Below, one piece after another: positions 8,504-17,193 of a stretch of DNA of 40,764 nucleotides. Numbering within the stretch: position 1 is the stretch's first letter; every line of letters begins with the position of its first letter. The notes beneath the pieces are model-generated. The model did no database searches, was not told the origin of the DNA, and saw only the letters and a list, made by a program, of their open reading frames with translations. The DNA comes from Pontibacter qinzhouensis. Lineage in GTDB: Bacteria; Bacteroidota; Bacteroidia; Cytophagales; Hymenobacteraceae. Position numbers and translations under genes: made by a program. The DNA lies in the NCBI RefSeq assembly GCF_008017455.1, contig NZ_VRTY01000055.1, positions 1 to 40,764 on the forward strand, given 5' to 3'.

Positions 8504-9274
8504 ATGCACCTACTTCGTTTAGAATTATATAAAATAGTACCCTACCGCACGTTCTGGGCTATACTCGGCATTTTTATGCTGCTGGTGTTCCTCATCTTTT
8601 ATTCGGTGCACGACATCACCATTAACAACACTAAGCTTGGGTCGGCTAATTACCAGTTTCCTGAAATATGGCTGAAACTTACCTATGTGTCGAGTTTCTT
8701 TAACACCCTGCTTGGCATTTTGGTAATAGTGCTTGTTTCAGATGAATTTACATTCCGTACCTTCCGGCAACAGCTGATTGATGGGCTTAGCCGCCTGGAA
8801 CTCGTGCTGGCCAAGTTTTATGTCATACTCGGCCTGGCTGCCATTTGTACGGTGTTTCTGTTATTGCTGGGGCTATTCTTTGGCTTGCGGCACAGCCTGG
8901 ATACCTCTATGGGCGCTATAGCAAAACATGCCGATGCCCTTTTTTATTATTTCCTGCAGGCAGTCGGGTTTATGTCGCTGGCCATGCTGATTGGCTTCTT
9001 CATTAAAAAAAGTGGTTTGGCTATTATTGCTTTTATCTCGTTTGTGCTGGTGCTGGAGCCCATCATCAGGTCGCAGATTCCTGACAGAATAGATAAGTTT
9101 TTTCCTACGAAGGTGTTGCATAGCCTTACCCCCATGCCGGTGCAGCAGCTATTCGACCAGGCCACCAGCCCTACAGAACTGCTAACGCCAGGCTGGGCTG
9201 TTTTGCCAGCGCTCCTGTACATCGGCCTTTTTCTGGCAGGCTCTTACCTGCTCCTGAAGCTAAGAGATATGTAG
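8504..9274 (+). CDS. ABC-2 type exporter, permease subunit
   Basis: 256 residues with six predicted membrane segments: residues about 16-33 (FWAILGIFMLLVFLIF), 60-80, 104-127 (VILGLAAICTVFLLLLGLFF), 148-165, 170-188 and 228-248. The loop between the first two segments is long, and the motif DEFTFRTFRQQLIDGLSRLELVLAKF between segments 2 and 3 is the usual ABC-2 coupling region. It follows the ATPase gene by 8 bp and probably forms a dimer with two ATPase copies in the inner membrane. A transposable-element relic begins 20 bp after its stop codon. Confidence 0.88.
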   Translation: MHLLRLELYKIVPYRTFWAILGIFMLLVFLIFYSVHDITINNTKLGSANYQFPEIWLKLTYVSSFFNTLLGILVIVLVSDEFTFRTFRQQLIDGLSRLELVLAKFYVILGLAAICTVFLLLLGLFFGLRHSLDTSMGAIAKHADALFYYFLQAVGFMSLAMLIGFFIKKSGLAIIAFISFVLVLEPIIRSQIPDRIDKFFPTKVLHSLTPMPVQQLFDQATSPTELLTPGWAVLPALLYIGLFLAGSYLLLKLRDM

Positions 9275-9294
9275 GATTTTGGTTGCAATTAATT

Positions 9295-9618
9295 GAGTGT
9301 ATAACATATTATGGGGTATCTATATAGCAATTGTTTGTTATGCAGAGTTTTGGCATGGCATCATCGCTAACTATCTCACCAATTCCAGTCCTTGGCTTGA
9401 GGCGCCTCACAGGTTTCCGGTGCCGCAGGCAGCCCGCAGGGCAGGAAAGATGTGCAGCGCCGATGGCCAAGGACGAGGCCTCGCGGCCTTGAGCGCTCGG
9501 AGCCAACACCATGTAACAAAACAGCAGAAGGGCACCGGGTCGAGCGGACGTTAAGCTAGATGGAGCCTTCCTTATAGAAGTACTACTATATAACTACCCC
9601 AAAATATGTTATACACTC
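9295..9618. mobile_element. 324-bp MITE-like element with 33-bp terminal inverted repeats
   Basis: The left end begins GAGTGTATAACATATTATGG and the inverted right end begins GAGTGTATAACATATTTTGG; they agree at 30 of 33 positions. The element is flanked on both sides by CAATTAATT (9286-9294 and 9619-9627), a 9-bp target-site duplication. The interior is GC-rich and encodes no transposase, only short reading frames without family resemblance. The long TIRs and 9-bp duplication suggest mobilisation by a DDE transposase elsewhere, possibly IS256-like. It sits between the ABC permease gene and a convergent unknown gene. The flanking sequence at 9628-9752 shows nothing. Confidence 0.85.
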
Positions 9619-9752
9619 CAATTAATTCAGAATCTTAATTCTTACTTTATATAAAGCTGCTTTATCTTTTATGATGTGCGCTGTAAGGGGACCACACACG
9701 GCGGTGAAAGGTAAAGTAATGACCTAACAGCAGCAGAAGCATCAGCAACCAT

Positions 9753-9810
9753 TAATTATTCAAATGAAAATGGCCTTCCAAAGCTTTTCAGCATTCGGAA
9801 GGCCAAGGGC
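9753..9810 (-). repeat. Dispersed ~60-bp intergenic repeat, copy 4
   Basis: On the minus strand it reads GCCCTTGGCC, a middle, GGAAGGCC, ATTTTCATTTGAATAATT. GGCCTTCC (9772-9779) and GGAAGGCC (9797-9804) form a perfect 8-bp stem. It lies in the space between the converging permease and 9899-10579 genes. Confidence 0.8.
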
Positions 9811-9898
9811 ATGGTTCGTAAAATTTCTGTTTCTATAGCGTATATCTTAGGTTGGGAGAGCATACTTCTTACCTATCAGAAGGTAAGCTGCCGAAGTT

Positions 9899-10579
9899 CT
9901 ATAGCAGTGTATTATAGTAATTTATAATGGCGATGAGCCCGTGTAATTTTTCGTAGGATAGCCGGTGCTTCTTGGCATACTTGTTTACTTCTGATGCCTT
10001 TTTCCCGAAAATCCGTTCCAGATCTTTTTTAGTATTGCGCAGCATTTTTATTTCGCCATCAGGGAACAGGATGTAATACACCGGCACCACCTGCTGTACA
10101 TAATTTGGCAGGTTAGAGGCGTAAGTTGGGTCGTAGTAGCCTCCGCGCCTTAAAAACCCACGGTTCGACATGTCGCGGTGCACGTAGGTTTCGCGGGTAA
10201 TCAGAGTAACCGGCCCTTTGTTCATGCGCTCAAAAAAAGTAGGTTTCCTGAAATCGCTGTAAGACTTGTTCAGGTTCCAGTTATAGGTTACGAAAAAGCG
10301 GGTATAGGCATCCGGCGATTCCTGCACTTTAAAGTAATCTACGTTTACAGGCGAGAGTGCCCGTAGTGTGCCATCCGATTGCTGCACGTTCACCACATCC
10401 TCGGTTCGGTAATAGGTAATAGGCCCCTGTAAGGTATCCCCGGTGAGCAACACCACTTCCCCTACCGGCCACTCCTGCACATCGGGTGCCAGCCTGTTTT
10501 GCGCCATCAGTTTAAGTTGCAGTACACCTGCCAGGGTAAAGGCTACGAGCAGGCGTAGCATAAATAGTCTTTTTTCCAT
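9899..10579 (-). CDS. Secreted protein of unknown function with a GDTLQGPITYY module
   Basis: 226 residues with a clear signal peptide (residues 4-26, ending KLMAQ). The mature N-terminus has GEVVLLTGDTLQGPITYYRTEDVVNVQQSDGTL-type strands. The same opening pattern (V-V-x-x-x-GDT-x-QG-x-I-x-Y) occurs in the protein at 28071-29360, so the two share a beta-rich N-terminal module. The middle contains RFFVTYNWNLNKSY and a Tyr-rich block around RGGYYDPTYASNLPNYVQQV. The Lys-rich C-terminus (RNTKKDLERIFGKKASEVNK) ends in short helices. I do not recognise a characterised family; periplasmic or surface location is inferred from the signal peptide. Monocistronic, downstream of ribBA in the same orientation but separated by its terminator. 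Confidence 0.75.
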   Translation of the reverse strand: MEKRLFMLRLLVAFTLAGVLQLKLMAQNRLAPDVQEWPVGEVVLLTGDTLQGPITYYRTEDVVNVQQSDGTLRALSPVNVDYFKVQESPDAYTRFFVTYNWNLNKSYSDFRKPTFFERMNKGPVTLITRETYVHRDMSNRGFLRRGGYYDPTYASNLPNYVQQVVPVYYILFPDGEIKMLRNTKKDLERIFGKKASEVNKYAKKHRLSYEKLHGLIAIINYYNTLL

Positions 10580-10711
10580 AATCCAGAGTCACTTAAATAC
10601 TCAACTCCACCTGTATCTGCCAATCCACTGGCGGAGTATTCAACTAACAATCTGGTATAGTATATTGTTAACAATAATAAAATGTTGCTGTGTAACTGTT
10701 AATAATTAAAT

Positions 10712-10758
10712 AAAAAAGCCTGAGTATCAGAATAGTTACAATCCAAATACCCAGGCTT
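10712..10758 (-). terminator. Rho-independent terminator of ribBA
   Basis: AAGCCTGAGTAT (10716-10727) and ATACCCAGGCTT (10747-10758) form an 11-of-12-bp stem. On the minus strand the stem is followed by a run of six T. It is located 20 bp after the ribBA stop. Confidence 0.85.
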
Positions 10759-10777
10759 CAATTATAAATAAACCTTG

Positions 10778-12025
10778 TTAGAATTTTACCGACAAATTAC
10801 TTAAAATAGTATGGCCCAGCTTGTCGCGCTTTGTGGTTAAATATTTCTGGTTGTGCACGTTAGGCACCACTTCTATAGGCACATTCTCCACTACTTCCAG
10901 GCCATAGCCTATCAGGCCGATGCGTTTTTTGGGATTATTAGAGATCAGCCTCATTTTGGTAACACCTAAGTCCCTGAGAATCTGGGCGCCAACGCCGTAA
11001 TCGCGTTCATCCATACCGAAGCCTAGTTCCAGATTGGCCTCTACCGTGTCGCGGCCCTGCTCCTGCAGTTTGTAGGCCCTGAGCTTGTTGAGCAACCCGA
11101 TGCCGCGGCCTTCCTGGTTCATGTACACTACCACACCTTTGCCTTCGCGCTCGATCATGCGCATGGCTTCGTGCAGTTGTGGGCCACAGTCGCAGCGGCA
11201 AGAGCCAAATATATCGCCTGTTACGCAGGAGGAATGTACCCGCACCAGCACCGGCTCATTCTCCTCCCAGGTGCCTTTTACCAGGGCGAGGTGGTGGGCA
11301 TTGTTGCTGCGCTGTGTAAAAGCATACAAATCGAAATCGCCGAAATCGGTTGGCAGCTGAATGGCAATTTCGCGGTTAATCAGGCTCTCCTGCTTCAGGC
11401 GGTACACGATCAGGTCTTTTATCGTGATGAGTTTCAGGTTAAACTTTTTCGCCACTTTTACCAGGTCGGGCAGGCGCGCCATAGAGCCGTCTTCGTTCAG
11501 GATCTCGACCAGTACGCCGGCAGGAGCCAGTCCTGCCAGACGGGCAAGATCTACAGCTGCTTCGGTGTGACCGGGGCGCCGGAGCACACCTTCTTTTTTT
11601 GCCTTCAGCGGAAAAATATGGCCGGGTTTGCCCAACGAATTAGGGTCGATGGCCGGGTTGATAAGGGCCTGTATGGTTTTAGCGCGGTCGGAGGCCGATA
11701 TGCCGGTGGTACAGCCATGCCCAATCAGGTCTACCGACACGGTGAATGGCGTAGCATGCAGGGCGGTATTCTTGCCTACCATCAGTTCCAGCCCCAGTTC
11801 CTCGCAACGTTCGTCGGTAAGGGGGGCGCAAATAAGGCCGCGCCCGTGCGTAGCCATAAAGTTTATAATTTCGGGGGTTACTTTTTCTGCGGCACAAATA
11901 AAATCGCCTTCATTCTCGCGGTCATCATCATCAACCGCAATCACGACTTCACCTTGCCGGATAGCTTCTATCGCCTCTTCAATGGTACTGAACGATGGCG
12001 TTTCCTCTTTTTCGATAGCTTCCAT
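10778..12025 (-). CDS. ribBA: Bifunctional 3,4-dihydroxy-2-butanone-4-phosphate synthase / GTP cyclohydrolase II
   Basis: 415 residues, the usual length for a RibBA fusion. The N-terminal half (about 15-210) is the DHBP synthase: [19 protein letters not shown], the acidic metal-binding loop, then [12 protein letters not shown] and [16 protein letters not shown]. The C-terminal half (about 218-415) is GTP cyclohydrolase [21 protein letters not shown] gives the three zinc Cys, followed by [15 protein letters not shown] and NPKKRIGL. The protein thus makes both precursors that lumazine synthase needs for riboflavin. All key residues are present. It is a single-gene unit with a terminator downstream and a strong dyad in its leader (12084-12122). 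No FMN riboswitch-like sequence is visible upstream. Confidence 0.96.
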   Translation of the reverse strand: MEAIEKEETPSFSTIEEAIEAIRQGEVVIAVDDDDRENEGDFICAAEKVTPEIINFMATHGRGLICAPLTDERCEELGLELMVGKNTALHATPFTVSVDLIGHGCTTGISASDRAKTIQALINPAIDPNSLGKPGHIFPLKAKKEGVLRRPGHTEAAVDLARLAGLAPAGVLVEILNEDGSMARLPDLVKVAKKFNLKLITIKDLIVYRLKQESLINREIAIQLPTDFGDFDLYAFTQRSNNAHHLALVKGTWEENEPVLVRVHSSCVTGDIFGSCRCDCGPQLHEAMRMIEREGKGVVVYMNQEGRGIGLLNKLRAYKLQEQGRDTVEANLELGFGMDERDYGVGAQILRDLGVTKMRLISNNPKKRIGLIGYGLEVVENVPIEVVPNVHNQKYLTTKRDKLGHTILSNLSVKF

Positions 12026-12083
12026 AGTATATAAAGCGGCGTCTGCACTGCTGCAGCTGCCTTATAATTAAAACATTGAAATT

Positions 12084-12122
12084 GTATTGCGGTGCAAATT
12101 TAGAAAGTTTACACCGCAATAC
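12084..12122. promoter_or_regulatory. Strong inverted repeat in the ribBA upstream region
   Basis: GTATTGCGGTGCAAA (12084-12098) and TTTACACCGCAATAC (12108-12122) are inverted copies with one mismatch and a 9-nt spacer. The dyad lies 60-97 bp upstream of the ribBA ATG. It could be an operator, a leader hairpin, or a terminator-like barrier; nothing decides between these. Confidence 0.55.
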
Positions 12123-12190
12123 CGTTTAAATTTTATAACACCAACCGAGCAGAAATAGTTGAACAGTTGTAGCACTTGCACAAGTACTGT

Positions 12191-12250
12191 TACCCTTGGC
12201 ACCAAAACCCGTATTTTGCTTCTGAAGGCCATTTTCATTAGCATAATTTG
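12191..12250 (+). repeat. Dispersed ~60-bp intergenic repeat, copy 5
   Basis: TACCCTTGGC, AT-rich middle, CTGAAGGCC, ATTTTCATTAGCATAATTTG. It lies in the 455-bp divergent gap between ribBA and the DUF4861 gene. The remaining 12251-12480 shows no convincing gene. Confidence 0.85.
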
Positions 12251-12480
12251 GTAGCTGGTTGTTCTTTGCTGCTTGTTCGAGAGTTTAATAGCTACTGGTT
12301 ATATGGCCGATGTAGAGTAAGGGTGAGTAGATCAAATACATATTGCCATCCTTTAAATCATCTAATCCTGAAAATGCTGATTCAGATAGATAGTAACGGA
12401 CCAATTTCCCGTGCTTTAACAGTTTCTTGCTATATTGTGACTTGTTCCAACAGTTATAAACTTATAAAACAGCTAGCTGC

Positions 12481-13776
12481 ATGATTAAAAAAGGAATATC
12501 CGCTCTTTCTGTTGCCTGCCTCTGGGGCACGCTTTTCTCCTGCCAGTCGTCTACCTCCTCCGAGGCACAGGAAATTACGCTGAAGAACCGATCTGACATA
12601 GCACTCACCGACAAAGCGATTGCCGTAAATCGAAGCGAATTCTCTAACATCCCAGATGGTGAAGTGTACCCGCTCCTCCTCACCCAGAACGGCGACACCA
12701 TAGCCGCCCAGCTCGACGACCTGGATGGCGACAACAAGTGGGACGAACTTTTACTGGTAACCAACCTGCCGGCTAACGGGGAACAGGTGCTGCAGCTTAC
12801 CTGGGTAAATGCACCGCTAAACCACACCATCCGGACAAATATCCGGTTTGGCAAGCGCAGCGGCAAAGACATACCCTTGCGGCCTGCCACCAGCGACACC
12901 ATTTATGCCAACCAGATGGAAAAATCGATTGGTTACCAACCTTACCAAACTGATGGCCCAAGCTGGGAAAACGATAAAGTCGGCTTCAGGCACTACCTTG
13001 ACGGCCGCAATTCAAAAGACCTTTTTGGTAAAAAAACAACTGCTATGTCGCCCGATAGTGTTGGTATTAGCAAGACCGGTGCAGTAGAAGACAATTACCA
13101 TGTAATGCGAGACTGGGGCCGCGATATTATGGCCGTTGGAAGCTCGGTAGGTATAGGCGGCGTTGCCATGATGGTTGGCGATAGCTTTCCGCGCATTGGC
13201 ATAATAGCAGGCGACACAGTGAGTAATGTGGAGAGCACCTCCTTCCAGATTCTGGCCAGAGGTCCTGTGCATTCTAAAATGCAGATCAGCTACAACAACT
13301 GGAAACCTGCCAACACCGACCGCAGCTACACCATAACAGAAAATCCGGCCATTACGCCTGGCATGTATGCTTACCAAAACACCGTAGAAGTTACATCGGG
13401 CCTGACAGGAGACGAAACTTTGTTAATTGGCATGAACAACCTCGACGAAACGTTTCCGCTGGAAGAAATGCAGGTTGGCGATAACTGGGTAGCGCTCCTC
13501 ACCCACGACAGCGAAACCTACAACAAAGAGTGGTTGCTGCCGCTGGCCCTGCTTGTACCAAAAAGTGCCTACCTGGGCTACACAGCCTCTCCAAAAACAG
13601 GTCCTGTGTCGCAGGCATGGTTTGCTAAGCTAAAGCCAACCGAAAAAGTAACCTATTACGCCATTGGCACCTGGGAGCTGAGCGATGAGCATTTTAAAAA
13701 CCTCGACTACTTCCGGAACTACGTAAAGCAGCTGGCCCAACAGCTCGATGCCAAAGTAGACGTAAGCGTAAAATAG
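12481..13776 (+). CDS. DUF4861 family lipoprotein
   Basis: 431 residues with a lipoprotein signal ending GTLFSC (Cys at residue 21). The mature protein starts ITLKNRSDIALTDKAIAVNR and continues with a two-part body typical of DUF4861: GDTIAAQLDDLDGDNKWDELLLV, then GPSWENDKVGFRHYLDGRNSKDLFGK, and HVMRDWGRDIMAVGSSVGIGG. In Bacteroidota this family is commonly found in polysaccharide-utilisation contexts beside pectin or uronate enzymes, which is family knowledge; no such genes are present here. Expected location is the periplasm or outer-membrane surface. It is followed by an intrinsic terminator. Function should be left as unknown carbohydrate-related protein. Confidence 0.78.
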   Translation: MIKKGISALSVACLWGTLFSCQSSTSSEAQEITLKNRSDIALTDKAIAVNRSEFSNIPDGEVYPLLLTQNGDTIAAQLDDLDGDNKWDELLLVTNLPANGEQVLQLTWVNAPLNHTIRTNIRFGKRSGKDIPLRPATSDTIYANQMEKSIGYQPYQTDGPSWENDKVGFRHYLDGRNSKDLFGKKTTAMSPDSVGISKTGAVEDNYHVMRDWGRDIMAVGSSVGIGGVAMMVGDSFPRIGIIAGDTVSNVESTSFQILARGPVHSKMQISYNNWKPANTDRSYTITENPAITPGMYAYQNTVEVTSGLTGDETLLIGMNNLDETFPLEEMQVGDNWVALLTHDSETYNKEWLLPLALLVPKSAYLGYTASPKTGPVSQAWFAKLKPTEKVTYYAIGTWELSDEHFKNLDYFRNYVKQLAQQLDAKVDVSVK

Positions 13777-13830
13777 CACTTTCTCCAGAAGGACATTTTA
13801 CAACTGCCAGATAAAATGGTGCATTTCTAT

Positions 13831-13873
13831 AAATCCCTGCTTTTTCTGCCTCAGCAGTAGCAGGGATTTTCTG
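13831..13873 (+). terminator. Rho-independent terminator after the DUF4861 gene
   Basis: AAATCCCTGCT (13831-13841) pairs perfectly with AGCAGGGATTT (13859-13869), ending in a short T run. It lies 55 bp after the stop. Confidence 0.75.
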
Positions 13874-14130
13874 TTGATGCAAGGCAGAGCAGCAGTAAGC
13901 AGCTACAGGGGTACAGATGTTGTTACAAAAAAAGCTCTGGAACACCTTATGGAAATTTACTGGTACGGGAGGATCTTTAACGGAATAATTTAGAAATAGC
14001 TGGACAAGCAAGTTTTTGTATAGTAATATTGAAGCTTATTTAAACCGAACCATTTGTTCTGAAAAATGTATACAAGCCACTGCTTAGCTGGCGCTGCTGC
14101 ATTTAAAAATAAATTTGCCTGCTTTACTTT

Positions 14131-14898
14131 ATGAAAAGACCTAGTTACCTGTATTTTATATTCTCTTTGCTTCTTGTTTCGGTTTCCGGCTGTGTGTCTA
14201 CTTACATGCCCAACGTGCCGAACGTACCCATGTTTACCGAAAAAGGAGAACTAAGTGCCGGAGGTCATATTACGCCGAAAGGAAATGTAACTTTTAACAC
14301 GGCTTATGCCGTTTCAGATCATTTTGCGGTGCAGGTTAACGGCTCAATGCTCAACACAGAGCGCAGAAAGCGAGATTTCCGGCATAACCTGATCGAGGCG
14401 GCCGGAGGGTATTTTACCACCTTCGGGCAAGACAATAACCGGGTGCTGGAAATATATGGCGGCTTTGGCGGTGGCAGCAGCGATCGGGTTGATAAAAAAG
14501 AGAACGATGCCGGAGCCCTGATAACAGATCGTTTCGAAGCCAGCTTCAGCAAGTACTTTGTGCAGGTAAACTTCAGTTCTAAACGTAAAAAATCGCTTAA
14601 AATGTTTAGCCGAGAGTTTCCTTTAAACTACGGAACTGCCTTGCGCGGCAGCTACATCAACATGCACAATTTTAAACGCAATGGCGTGGCAGCTCTCACA
14701 GAAGACAACATTTTTATAGAACCGATTTTCTACACCCGCCTTACCCTGAACCCATCAGTACAGCTGCAATACTCCAGCGGCACCACCATCGGCTTAAAAA
14801 ACCGCGATTACCTGACCGCAGCCTACTCCGTTTTCTCACTTGGTGTGGTAATTAATGTTGGCGGCAACAATATAACTACCCGGCAAGGAGGCAGGTAA
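14131..14898 (+). CDS. Small lipoprotein of unknown function (paralogue of the gene at 6649)
   Basis: 255 residues starting at ATG 14131. The signal peptide ends SVSGC, a good lipobox (Cys at residue 21). The first mature residues YMPNVPNVPMFTEKGEL and the strand NTAYAVSDHFAVQVNGS match the lipoprotein at 6649-7440. Further strands (RVLEIYGGFGGGSSDRV, VQLQYSSGTTIGL, SLGVVINVGG at the C-terminus) look like an outer-membrane-associated beta barrel of 8 or more strands. No enzymatic motif is visible. The two paralogues are about 7 kb apart and have diverged strongly. Confidence 0.75.
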   Translation: MKRPSYLYFIFSLLLVSVSGCVSTYMPNVPNVPMFTEKGELSAGGHITPKGNVTFNTAYAVSDHFAVQVNGSMLNTERRKRDFRHNLIEAAGGYFTTFGQDNNRVLEIYGGFGGGSSDRVDKKENDAGALITDRFEASFSKYFVQVNFSSKRKKSLKMFSREFPLNYGTALRGSYINMHNFKRNGVAALTEDNIFIEPIFYTRLTLNPSVQLQYSSGTTIGLKNRDYLTAAYSVFSLGVVINVGGNNITTRQGGR

Positions 14899-14912
14899 AT
14901 TTCTCTAACGCT

Positions 14913-14971
14913 TAACCCTAAGATCAAAATTGGCAAAGAACCTTCTGAAGGCTTATTTCATTAGAATAATT
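14913..14971 (+). repeat. Dispersed ~60-bp intergenic repeat, copy 6
   Basis: A degraded left box (TAACCCTAAG) precedes CTTCTGAAGGC and TATTTCATTAGAATAATTG. It sits 15 bp after the lipoprotein stop, between two convergent genes. Confidence 0.75.
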
Positions 14972-14985
14972 GCCCTTACTAATAC

Positions 14986-15004
14986 CGCGAGCTTTCAGCT
15001 CGCG
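14986..15004. other. Compact hairpin between convergent genes
   Basis: CGCGAGCTTTCAGCTCGCG is a perfect 8-bp stem with a 3-nt loop. It lies 49 bp beyond the recQ stop. No U-tract follows on either strand, so it is at most a weak terminator or a REP-like unit. Confidence 0.5.
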
Positions 15005-15052
15005 CATGCCACTCAAGTGAGTTACATGAATTTAAAACTCGAAAACAACACT

Positions 15053-16960
15053 CTAGTTAACTTCCAGCTTACCGCTCTCTATATACCTGATTCTGCCTAG
15101 GTCCACCAGCTCCCGCAGCAGGGTTGTTACAACCTCCGCGTGTTTGGCCTCAAACTGCTGCACCAGCTCTTTCGGCAAATAAGGCTTCTGCTGCAGCAGG
15201 TCCAACACTTTCTTCCGCAGCGCTTCCTCCTCCTGCAAAGTGCGCTCCTTTTTGCGCTGCGCTAAGCAGTAGTCGCAGATGCGGCAGCTTTTGTCGCTGA
15301 TCTCCCCGAAATACTCCAGCAGCAGTTGGGTGCGGCAACGGTCGCTGGTTTCGATGTAGCGGCCCATTTCCCTTACCTTTAGCAGCGCCAATTCCCGCAA
15401 ACGTTTTAGTTTAGCGTGGTCCAGCGGCAGGTTCATGGCATCCTGGCGGGACTGCGTAAACAACAGTTGCGAAGCATCGTGTTGCGGTTCGTAGACCAGC
15501 ACCTGTAGCTTGTGCAGGTACTCCAGTTTTTTCCGCACATTTTCTTCGGTCAGGTGCACCAGTTGCGCCAGCTTCCGCTCCGACACCCGCACAAAATTGC
15601 TGAAAGCCTCGCCTCCGTTCAGTCGCAAAATCATTCGCACCAGCGCCTCATGCTCCGGGTGAATCACCTGAAACTCATACAACTGTATGCTGTCCATGAT
15701 CAGCATGAGCCGTGACGGCATAAAATAGGCTTCGTTAAGCTGAATATAACCTTCCCCTTCCAGGCGTTTGATGGCATGATGTACCTCCAGCGGCTTCAGT
15801 TTGTAGTTTTTGGCAAAGTCCTGCAAGTCGAAATCGAAGCTGCTCATGGCTCCGCTCCCTACTGCCATCTGGTAGTAGTTCGCCAGGGCCTGGTACACCC
15901 GCCTTATAAATTCCAACGGAGGATGCGCTTCCGTAACCTTACGCTCCAGGTCTGCCACATCATTTGGTCCGTACAGCACCGTTGCATAGGCATATTTTTC
16001 GTCACGCCCTGCACGTCCGGCCTCCTGGTAATAGGCCTCCAGGCTCTCCGGCAGGTCCAGGTGCACCACCAGGCGCACATCCGGCTTATCGATGCCCATG
16101 CCGAAAGCATTAGTAGCCACTATAACGCGTGTTTTATTCTGAATCCAGGCACTTTGGGCGGCACTCCGTTCCTCAAACTTAAGCCCGGCATGATAGGCAG
16201 CCGCGGCAATGCGCTTACTTTGCAGGTACTTCGCCAGCTCCACAGTTTGCTTGCGGCTGCGCACATACACAATGGCCTGCCCCGGCATGCGTTGCAGCAC
16301 CTCCAGCATGCGGCCAACTTTGTCTTCGGTATAGAGGCAGGAGTAAGAGAGGTTGGCGCGGGCAAAGCTTTTCTGGAACACCTGCTGTTGTTTAAAAAGC
16401 AGTTTCTCCTGAATATCCTGCTTTACCTGCTCGGTGGCAGTGGCCGTAAGCGCAATAACAGGAACACCCGGCAATAGCTCGCGTAAGTCAGCAATCTGCA
16501 GGTAGGGAGGCCGGAAATCGTAGCCCCACTGCGATATACAGTGCGCCTCGTCTACAGCCAGCAAGCTGACTTTCATGCGCTTTACCCGCTCCTGAAACAG
16601 CTCCGTGAGCAATCGCTCTGGCGAGAGGTACAGAAACTTCGTATTCCCGAACACACAGTTATCCAGGGCAATATCTATTTCGCGGCGGTTCATGCCGGAA
16701 TAAATGGCGACTGCGGCCACACCGCGCTTGTTCAGTTGCTCCACCTGGTCTTTCATCAGGGCGATGAGCGGTGTTATAACCAGGCAAAGCCCCTCCAGTG
16801 CCAGTGCCGGCACCTGGAAGCAGATAGACTTTCCACCACCTGTTGGCAGCAAGGCCAGCGTATCGGTACCCGCCAGCACCGACCGCACAATATCTTCCTG
16901 CAAAGGCCTGAATTGCTCATAGCCCCAGTACGTTTTAAGAATTTGGTGGATGTCGTGCAA
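15053..16960 (-). CDS. recQ: ATP-dependent DNA helicase RecQ
   Basis: 635 residues. Superfamily 2 helicase motifs are in order: LLPTGGGKSICFQVPAL (Walker A), VITPLIALMKDQV, LLAVDEAHCISQWGYDFRP (DEAH box plus the RecQ aromatic loop), IALTATAT, VIVATNAFGMGIDKPDVR, and QEAGRAGRDEKYAYATVLY (arginine finger). The RecQ C-terminal zinc module follows, with Cys in RCRTQLLLEYFG and KSCRICDYC, then a winged helix. There is no HRDC domain: the last ~90 residues are a short helical tail ending RIRYIESGKLEVN, which is common in shorter Bacteroidota paralogues. The role is 3'-5' unwinding in recombination and fork repair. It is divergent from the mscS-type gene. Confidence 0.93.
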   Translation of the reverse strand: MHDIHQILKTYWGYEQFRPLQEDIVRSVLAGTDTLALLPTGGGKSICFQVPALALEGLCLVITPLIALMKDQVEQLNKRGVAAVAIYSGMNRREIDIALDNCVFGNTKFLYLSPERLLTELFQERVKRMKVSLLAVDEAHCISQWGYDFRPPYLQIADLRELLPGVPVIALTATATEQVKQDIQEKLLFKQQQVFQKSFARANLSYSCLYTEDKVGRMLEVLQRMPGQAIVYVRSRKQTVELAKYLQSKRIAAAAYHAGLKFEERSAAQSAWIQNKTRVIVATNAFGMGIDKPDVRLVVHLDLPESLEAYYQEAGRAGRDEKYAYATVLYGPNDVADLERKVTEAHPPLEFIRRVYQALANYYQMAVGSGAMSSFDFDLQDFAKNYKLKPLEVHHAIKRLEGEGYIQLNEAYFMPSRLMLIMDSIQLYEFQVIHPEHEALVRMILRLNGGEAFSNFVRVSERKLAQLVHLTEENVRKKLEYLHKLQVLVYEPQHDASQLLFTQSRQDAMNLPLDHAKLKRLRELALLKVREMGRYIETSDRCRTQLLLEYFGEISDKSCRICDYCLAQRKKERTLQEEEALRKKVLDLLQQKPYLPKELVQQFEAKHAEVVTTLLRELVDLGRIRYIESGKLEVN

Positions 16961-17193
16961 CGGGTTTTTGTTCCGGTTTGAGTTTACGTAGCAGCAAAGA
17001 TACGGCTCCTGCCAAATTAAAACTTAAAATTAGAACTTAACAGTGGCTTTGAAGTGGGCAGAGCGGCAGCAAAAGCCTGTTAAATTAGAAAGATGCATTG
17101 CCCGGGGCAAGAGAGCTACAGAAAAAAGAATCTTAAACAGGATGATTTACGTCTTTGACACTTAACGTATGAATTTGTGTCTCAAAAGCAACT

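Noticed and set aside
9297..9554. Possible coding region inside the 324-bp element
   Set aside because: The frame starts in the terminal inverted repeat and has no transposase motif; the element is non-autonomous.
11171..12034. 287-codon open frame on the plus strand opposite ribBA
   Set aside because: Entirely antisense to ribBA, which has full family motifs; no recognisable domain; a shadow of GC-biased codon usage.
12026..12190. FMN riboswitch before ribBA
   Set aside because: No RFN-type conserved boxes are visible; only the simple dyad at 12084-12122 is present.
13951..13992. An eleventh copy of the 60-bp repeat
   Set aside because: Only a loose match to the GGAGG...AATAATTT end; too diverged to count without a profile search.
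15776..16477. 233-codon open frame on the plus strand opposite recQ
   Set aside because: Low-complexity His/Leu/Gln-rich translation, fully antisense to recQ, no family resemblance.
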